From the NCBI GenBank assembly GCA_021209875.1, contig JAGYVD010000005.1, positions 2,821,001 through 2,885,000 on the forward strand: a stretch of 64,000 bases of DNA, given 5' to 3'. The notes under the pieces were generated by a model. It was given only the letters and a program-made list of their open reading frames with translations, did no database searches and was not told the origin of the DNA. Source of the DNA: Rosellinia necatrix (lineage: Eukaryota > Ascomycota > Sordariomycetes > Xylariales > Xylariaceae). Position 1 is the stretch's first letter. Each line of letters starts with the position of its first letter. Shown one piece after another: positions 59,220 to 64,000 of the stretch. The position numbers and the translations under genes are program-made.

Positions 59220-60315
59220 TCACTCGGCTCCCTCCGTGACGCAAAGCGCCATGGCGCTGTACCCGTAGGAGACGCCGTTGCCGGCCTTCTCGATGAACCC
59301 GCGAACGGTGTCGAGGGCGCGCCGGGACAGCAGGTCCTCGTCGGCGGCGAGCTCGCAGCCGAGGTCGACGGGCGCCTTCCGGCAGCCCTCGACCTGGTAC
59401 AGGCGGCCGCTGCCCCGCCTGCCCTTGACGAATGTCATGTAAGCGAACAGGGCCGGGACCGTGATGTCAGCCGGGGGTGCCGTGCAGCCGCGCGAGGCCG
59501 CCGCGGCGTGCGCCGCGGCGAGTCGGGCGTCGGCCTCCAGCGCCGCGATGCGCCCCTCGGGGCCCAGCGGCGTGCACTGCTCGATGAGGCGTGCGATGTG
59601 CGTGCCTGGCTCTGAACCGGCGGAGGGGAAGACGGGGGGGCTCCGTCAGCGGATGAAAGGAAGGCACCAATTTAACATATATCTTAAGTATAACTATATA
59701 TTAAAAAAAAACTGCGAATGTGCGATATGTGACAAGACTTGATGATTGGGGCGTTCCCTTTCCTCTCCTCGTCTTTCAATCTACCTATGCGGAGTCCCTC
59801 TCCCCCGCGGACACAATACCTGGCAGGGAGGGAGGAGGAGGAGGAGGAGAGGGGGAGGGTGACGCGGGCAATGGTTGACAGATGGTAGGGGGGATATGAT
59901 ATACTCACCGACGAACGCCCTGGCCTCGCCGTTACTTACGGCGTGCAGGGTGGCGTATAGCCCGCACGCGTTCCCGATGGTCTGGTGGTAGAACATGACG
60001 CGCTCCTCGTCCCCCCCTGCCGTCATGCGCGGCCACGTCCGTCTCCTCCTCTGCGAGCCGGGCGGTGTAGCCCTCCGGCGCCGGGATGACGACGATGAGC
60101 GCTAGCGCGGGCCGCGGCACCGACGCGAGCAAGCCATCGCTGTTGCCGCCGCCGCCGCCGCCGTCGTCGTCGTCGTTGTCGTCGCTGCCCGGCGGCGAGA
60201 GGGTGAGGAGGTCGTGGAACGCAAGCCGCCTCGACATACCGAGCTCGTGGATCAGCCCCGTGAAGAGCTCCGGGTCGGACTCTAGCGGGATGAAGTGCTT
60301 CTTGCCCATCGTCAT
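59220..60315 (-). pseudogene. Ubiquitin C-terminal hydrolase (UCH, peptidase C12) with frameshift and lost catalytic residues
   Basis: Peptidase C12 family member; such enzymes trim small adducts from ubiquitin. Exon 1 (60315-59909) begins MTMGKKHFIPLESDPELFTG and has an Asp/Gly-rich insertion, then PRPALALIVVIPAPEGYTA. The frame changes in a G7 run (plus-strand C7 at 60011-60017): dropping one G would rejoin EEETDVAAHDGRG to DEERVMFYHQTIGNACGLYA. The nucleophile site NACGLYATLHAVSNGEARAF keeps the Cys. A 297-bp intron (59908-59612) leads to exon 2 (59611-59220), EPGTHIARLIEQCTPLGPEG to AMALCVTEGAE. At the site of the catalytic His the sequence is FAYMTFV (family: FHY), and the acid position reads LYQVEG (family: LYELDG), so His and Asp are replaced by Ala and Glu. 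The His change does not depend on the frameshift. It may be a dead or pseudo-enzyme. Confidence 0.75.
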
Positions 60316-60807
60316 GTCTTGATGAAGGAGAGGGAAGGGGAGGGGAAGAAAAAAAATTAAGAAAAAGGAAAAGAGGGTGCGTAGACCTTGTTTCTCTACG
60401 CCGTCCTTCTCGTTCTCAATATCCGCCCGCTCGGGTTGGTAATGGGGCCAGGTCTTGGTTGGCACCACACGAATATTGGAGGAGGGTGATGTGGAAGGCG
60501 CTTTAAGTGTTCTATTGCCTCTTGTAGTTCGGGGCCGAGGATAGTGAGGGCTCGGTATAGTATTTCAATCGGATCGGGTGAGGAAAGAAGCTTACGTGCT
60601 TCGCTTGCTGCCTGGGTTTTAGGGCCTCGCTGGTCTTGCACCGTGTGTGCTGCTTTGAGCACTGCTAAACCTAGCTAGGCGACGAGAACGAATCAAGCTT
60701 GGCAACGTCCACACCGGCTCATATCCACGATTACCCTGAGTACTTAGCAACGTTGGTCTATAGACTATTTAGTATCATATAAAAACCCGACTTATATCTG
60801 GGGTGCT

Positions 60808-60840
<33 letters not shown>

Positions 60841-60934
60841 ACATATATATATGTGTTTGTATGTGTGTGTGTGTGTGTGTGTGTTTGTGTTTGTTGAACG
60901 GACGAGTCGCACTGCCCTGGCCAAGATCTGGACA
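60316..60934. other. Intergenic between the UCH and HEM13 genes, with microsatellite
   Basis: Contains a microsatellite at 60811-60895 just downstream of the HEM13 stop. An 88-codon frame at 60396-60662 (-) has helix-like sequence (LLSSPDPIEILYRALTILGP) but begins at GTG with no ATG; it may be an upstream exon, a separate small gene or chance. Confidence 0.45.
60811..60895 (+). repeat. Compound microsatellite (ATGTAT)n and (TG)n
   Basis: Four or more ATGTAT repeats, an AT run, then about ten TG dinucleotides. It lies about 40 bp beyond the HEM13 stop codon, probably in its 3' UTR. Confidence 0.9.
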
Positions 60935-62218
60935 TCATACCCATTCCTTGGGATTTTGAAGAACATCGACGAGACGCTGTTCGCGACTTCGTGGCTCCGG
61001 CTCGTACATATACCTCCACGAGGCTGTCAAAGGTAGGCTCATCAGGATACTCTCGACCCTCGATCCGGGGACGTTCAGGCCGAAAGAAGTGCCGCGGTCG
61101 TGCACGAGGTTGAACTCGACATAACGTCCTCTGCGCACCTGTTGCCACTCCTTCTCCTTCTCGGTAAACGGCATATCTTTTCTCTTCTCAATGATGGGGA
61201 GATAGGAGGGGAGGAAACTCTTCAGGCAGTCTTGGATGAAGGCGAACGTGTTTTCGGAATCGGCCACCGCGTCATCCAGGTCGTCGAAGAATATGCCGCC
61301 AACGCCACGCGATTCGCCACGGTGCTTATTGGAGAAGTACTCGTCGCACCATTTCTTGAAGCGGGGGTAGTAGCCCTTGTCGTGCTTGTCGCAGGCCTCT
61401 TTGAGCGTCTTATGGAAATGTACCGCGTCCTCGTCGAATAGGTAGCTCGGGGTCAAATCGCTCCCGCCACCGAACCACCAGGCCTGCGATGTCCCGTCCG
61501 GCCGCATCGTCTCAAAGTACCTGTAGTTCAGGTGTACGGTAGGGGCCATGGGATTGCGTGGGTGGAGGACCAGGCTGAGGCCCAGGGCGTAGAAGTCAAG
61601 AGTGTCGGCTTCGGCGGCCACGCTCTTGTGGTTTTCCCGCATCTTCGCAATGGCCGGCTTCGGTAAGGTCCCGTACACGACGCTGATGTTCACACCGGCC
61701 TTCTCGAACACATTGCCCTCTTGGAGGACACAGGACAGGCCGCCGCCACCGTTCGGACGCGCCCATGTGTCCTCGCGGAAACTCGTCCCATCGATCTTCT
61801 CGAGCGCAAAAACGATCTCCTTCTGCTGCTCACGTATGAACTTTTCCATGCGCAGGCGCATAGGTGATTCGTTCGTAATGTCCTGCTCACGTTTGGTGCG
61901 CTCGTCAAGCTCGGCGAGAGAGCGCGCGTCGAACCTGGTGGGTTTCTGGATGGCCTGGGGGGTCAGAAATGGGGTCAATTGGCCGCCCATCGGCTGCGAT
62001 ATGTCAGGGGAGGGCTGAGGTCATGTTACCATGGCGTAGGTTGCCGCCGCTGTCGCTATGCAGGCAGTCCCAATGGCGGCTATGATGATGCCTTGGGCCC
62101 GGCGCGAGCTCTGGCTGCTTGGCTGGGAGGTAAACGACCGGCGTAGAGGCTGGGGGGACGAAGGCAAGGATGATCGTAGGCGCGTGAGGACAAGCCGATA
62201 TAGTTGCCTCTTCGCCAT
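60935..62218 (-). CDS. HEM13: Coproporphyrinogen III oxidase (oxygen-dependent), heme biosynthesis
   Basis: Oxygen-dependent oxidase converting coproporphyrinogen III to protoporphyrinogen IX, the sixth heme-pathway enzyme. Exon 1 (62218-62030) encodes a basic, Arg/Ser-rich presequence ([20 protein letters not shown]) and one hydrophobic stretch ([20 protein letters not shown]), i.e. mitochondrial import plus an inner-membrane anchor, a filamentous-fungal arrangement. Exon 2 (61993-60935) carries the catalytic domain: [20 protein letters not shown], the conserved [36 protein letters not shown] and [20 protein letters not shown]. Splicing is phase 0 (TYAM|PMGGQL). Total 415 residues; the conserved core is complete. 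Microsatellites flank the gene on both sides. Confidence 0.96.
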
Positions 62219-63219
62219 GGCTAAAGTGGGAGGAGACGATCATATGTATATATATATATATATATAGTTATATATATATTTTATACGTATATATGCATGG
62301 ATGTATGTATACGTAAGTATCTCTACGAGATATAATGTGACTGTGTATGGGTATGTGTATGGGTATGTGTAGAAACAGAGGAATTCTCGGATCGAAAGAT
62401 CTCTCGCTAATTGTCAGGTTGAAGATCGTAAGATGTATGAGGCGACGAACGGTCTGTCTGTCTGTCTGTCTATGTCTTCGGTTTTCGGAAGCTCCCATCT
62501 GCTCTGCTCTCTGAGCGAAAGCCGGACTGGCAGGGGTATTGTTGCTTGTTAGGCCACAGCTGCCCCCGCTTCAGCTGTCAATCCGTGAGGTTGGACTAGT
62601 TTGCCAGCTGTCAGGGCTAGTCAGTAACTACCCCCCTAACTAAGGTTAGTTAGGTACCTACCTAAAATAAGTGCTTATCTACCATAGGTAGGCGGTAACC
62701 ATTAGGTAACTATTAGGTAGGTACTTAGGTAGGTTTCATATGTCTCGCCATGGGTCAAGTATGTTCTCGCGTCGGATACTATGCGTAAGTGCGCGAGGGA
62801 GTTAAAAAAAGGAAAAAGAAAAAGAAAGGAATTAGTAGTTAGAAGTATAGTAGGTAGCACACTAAAGGATACAAACGATGCAGTTGAAGACAATACATAT
62901 ATGTACATTGATGTATGAACCAAGCCGTTACAACCCGACCGTCGGCAAAGCAGAGCAGCGGGCGCCGTATAAAATCACATAAACCGACCCGGTTTACACC
63001 TCTCGACATCCCATCCCATATACACAATTAGTCTTCAAGGCGCGAGAACCCTCTGGCCAGCATCTCATTACCGCTAGCCGGCTGTCTGGGTGAGCGGCGA
63101 CACGTGCAGGTCTTCTGCCTCCCTGCGCCTCCCCTTCCCCCCGTGCCCCTGACTTGGCGTATGGCCGATGTCAATGGGAGAACATCAGGAGCCATGCGCA
63201 CCATTCCTATCGCTGCCTA
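62219..63219. other. Intergenic upstream of HEM13, downstream of ATG27
   Basis: The HEM13 promoter begins with a TA microsatellite (about 62246-62281) and a CTGT tetranucleotide run (62449-62471). Palindromic CCTAGG-type motifs recur at 62620-62740. No ORF is supported. Confidence 0.6.
62246..62281. repeat. TA dinucleotide run immediately upstream of HEM13
   Basis: An almost pure TA run ends within 30 bp of the HEM13 ATG. It could lie in the core promoter or 5' UTR. Confidence 0.85.
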
Positions 63220-64000
63220 TCAGACAGCGCTATACCCTCCGCGGCTTCCACTCCCTTGCACTGTGTTTAAAACCCGCCTTACCCAATCTTTCATCAGGTA
63301 CGGTATGTCGCGGATCGTATCACCATGAGGCAATAGATCCCAGCCCCGTGCACCGTAACGATTGTAATTAAGCCAGGAACCGAATATCAGGTAGGCTGCT
63401 GTGCCAAGAAAGAACCTTTGGGCTGTGTGAGCGCGTTGCGGGTTATAAGGAAAGCATGTCATCGTGATCACTTACAAAAGGACGATCCAGGTAAAGGCGC
63501 CCCAGTGGGAGCCAGGTCTTTTCGCGTCACCGTCGTTACCGCCGCCTCCACCCTCATCATCGTCCGCCTTGCTTTCGCAAACGTATTTTGAGGACCATGT
63601 CAGATGCAATACGTCCACGTTTGTATCGCCATCGCTGGGGCCATAGCCATCGAAGACAAGACTTGGGTTTTTCTCGATCCCTAGTTGCACCTCCTTTGGA
63701 GGGGCGTTCTCATCACCCTCGCCCTCGCCCTCGCCCTCACCCTCGCCCTCGCCGCCCTTGCCATCCTTGCCATCCTTGCCATCCTTGCCATCATCCCCAT
63801 TATCCTTGGCTTGGGCTGCGCGGGGATCGTTGCTGGGTTCATACTTGTCCTCCGATTTGTACTCGCCCTCGGTCCCGTCGAGGTCCTTGTTACAGACGAA
63901 ATTTATAACTGTGTGCTTCTTTCGCTTATGGCCATCTGCTGTATAGCCATAACCGCCTTTCAAAAGGACATGTAGCCCCTCCTTGCCCGACTCTGGATCG
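63220..64000 (-). CDS. ATG27: Atg27, autophagy transmembrane protein (5' part outside window)
   Basis: Type I membrane protein that cycles between Golgi, endosome, vacuole and the autophagosome assembly site and helps Atg9 traffic. The window holds the 3' exons: 64000-63477/63476 (continuing beyond the edge) and 63415-63220, with an intron 63475-63416 region in phase 2. Upstream sequence reads DPESGKEGLHVLLKGGYGYT, then NFVCNKDLDGTEGEY from the lumenal mannose-6-phosphate-receptor-like domain, followed by repeats of GKD and GE, LHLTWSSKYVCE and the membrane helix SHWGAFTWIVLL|FFLGTAAYL. The cytosolic tail is the family signature NYNRYGARGWDLLPHGDTIR and ends with the sorting motif YSAV. The GE/GKD repeats are a lineage-specific expansion. 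Confidence 0.93.

Noticed and set aside
60396..60662. 88-codon helix-like frame upstream of the UCH gene
   Set aside because: Begins at GTG with no ATG or clear splice partner. It was kept only as a comment in the intergenic entry.
60811..60895. Telomere-like repeat
   Set aside because: The units are ATGTAT and TG, not TTAGGG, and lie between two genes.

Overview
The window is nuclear DNA of a filamentous ascomycete (Pezizomycotina, most likely a Sordariomycete). The evidence is many short GT-AG introns of about 45-100 bp with CTRAY branch points, a saccharopine reductase of the fungal lysine pathway, HET-domain genes, tRNA genes with an intron, a polarisome gene (BUD6), ATG27, and long intergenic stretches sprinkled with ACCTAGGT-type palindromes. 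No bacterial operons, CRISPR arrays or intact transposons are seen.

Layout. 0-12 kb: a gene start leaving the left edge, an ataxin-2/PBP1 homologue (-) and about 7 kb of gene-poor, palindrome-rich DNA. 12-24 kb: BUD6 (+), a secreted CE1 esterase (-), a JEN1-type monocarboxylate permease (-), tRNA-Ala(AGC), and a 14-exon saccharopine reductase gene (LYS9, -). 25.6-37.3 kb: four genes with mirror symmetry, membrane protein A (-), HET protein A (+), HET protein B (-), membrane protein B (+). This looks like an inverted duplication of a divergently transcribed HET/membrane-protein pair and is the most interesting part of the window. 38-42.4 kb: a peroxisomal ABC half-transporter (PXA2 type, -), DPH3 (+), and a newly assembled small secreted, possibly GPI-anchored protein (-). 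42.4-50 kb: gene-poor DNA with a three-copy tandem repeat, a cysteine-rich fragment and two tRNA-Trp genes. 50-56 kb: a conserved fungal protein of unknown function (+), a small single-pass membrane protein (+), AP-3 sigma (-) and a bZIP factor (+). 59-64 kb: a damaged-looking ubiquitin C-terminal hydrolase (-), coproporphyrinogen III oxidase HEM13 (-) and the 3' part of ATG27 (-).

Most genes are unrelated housekeeping loci. The exception is the HET/membrane block, where pairing, conserved divergent orientation and duplication suggest that each HET protein works with the neighbouring four-helix membrane protein, perhaps in allorecognition or regulated cell death; that function is inference. 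Three housekeeping genes carry anomalies: PBP1 without a detectable Lsm domain, LYS9 with a one-base phase conflict at a splice junction, and a UCH gene with a frameshift in a G run and lost catalytic residues. Exon boundaries were read by eye from splice signals and protein-family conservation, so they are predictions.
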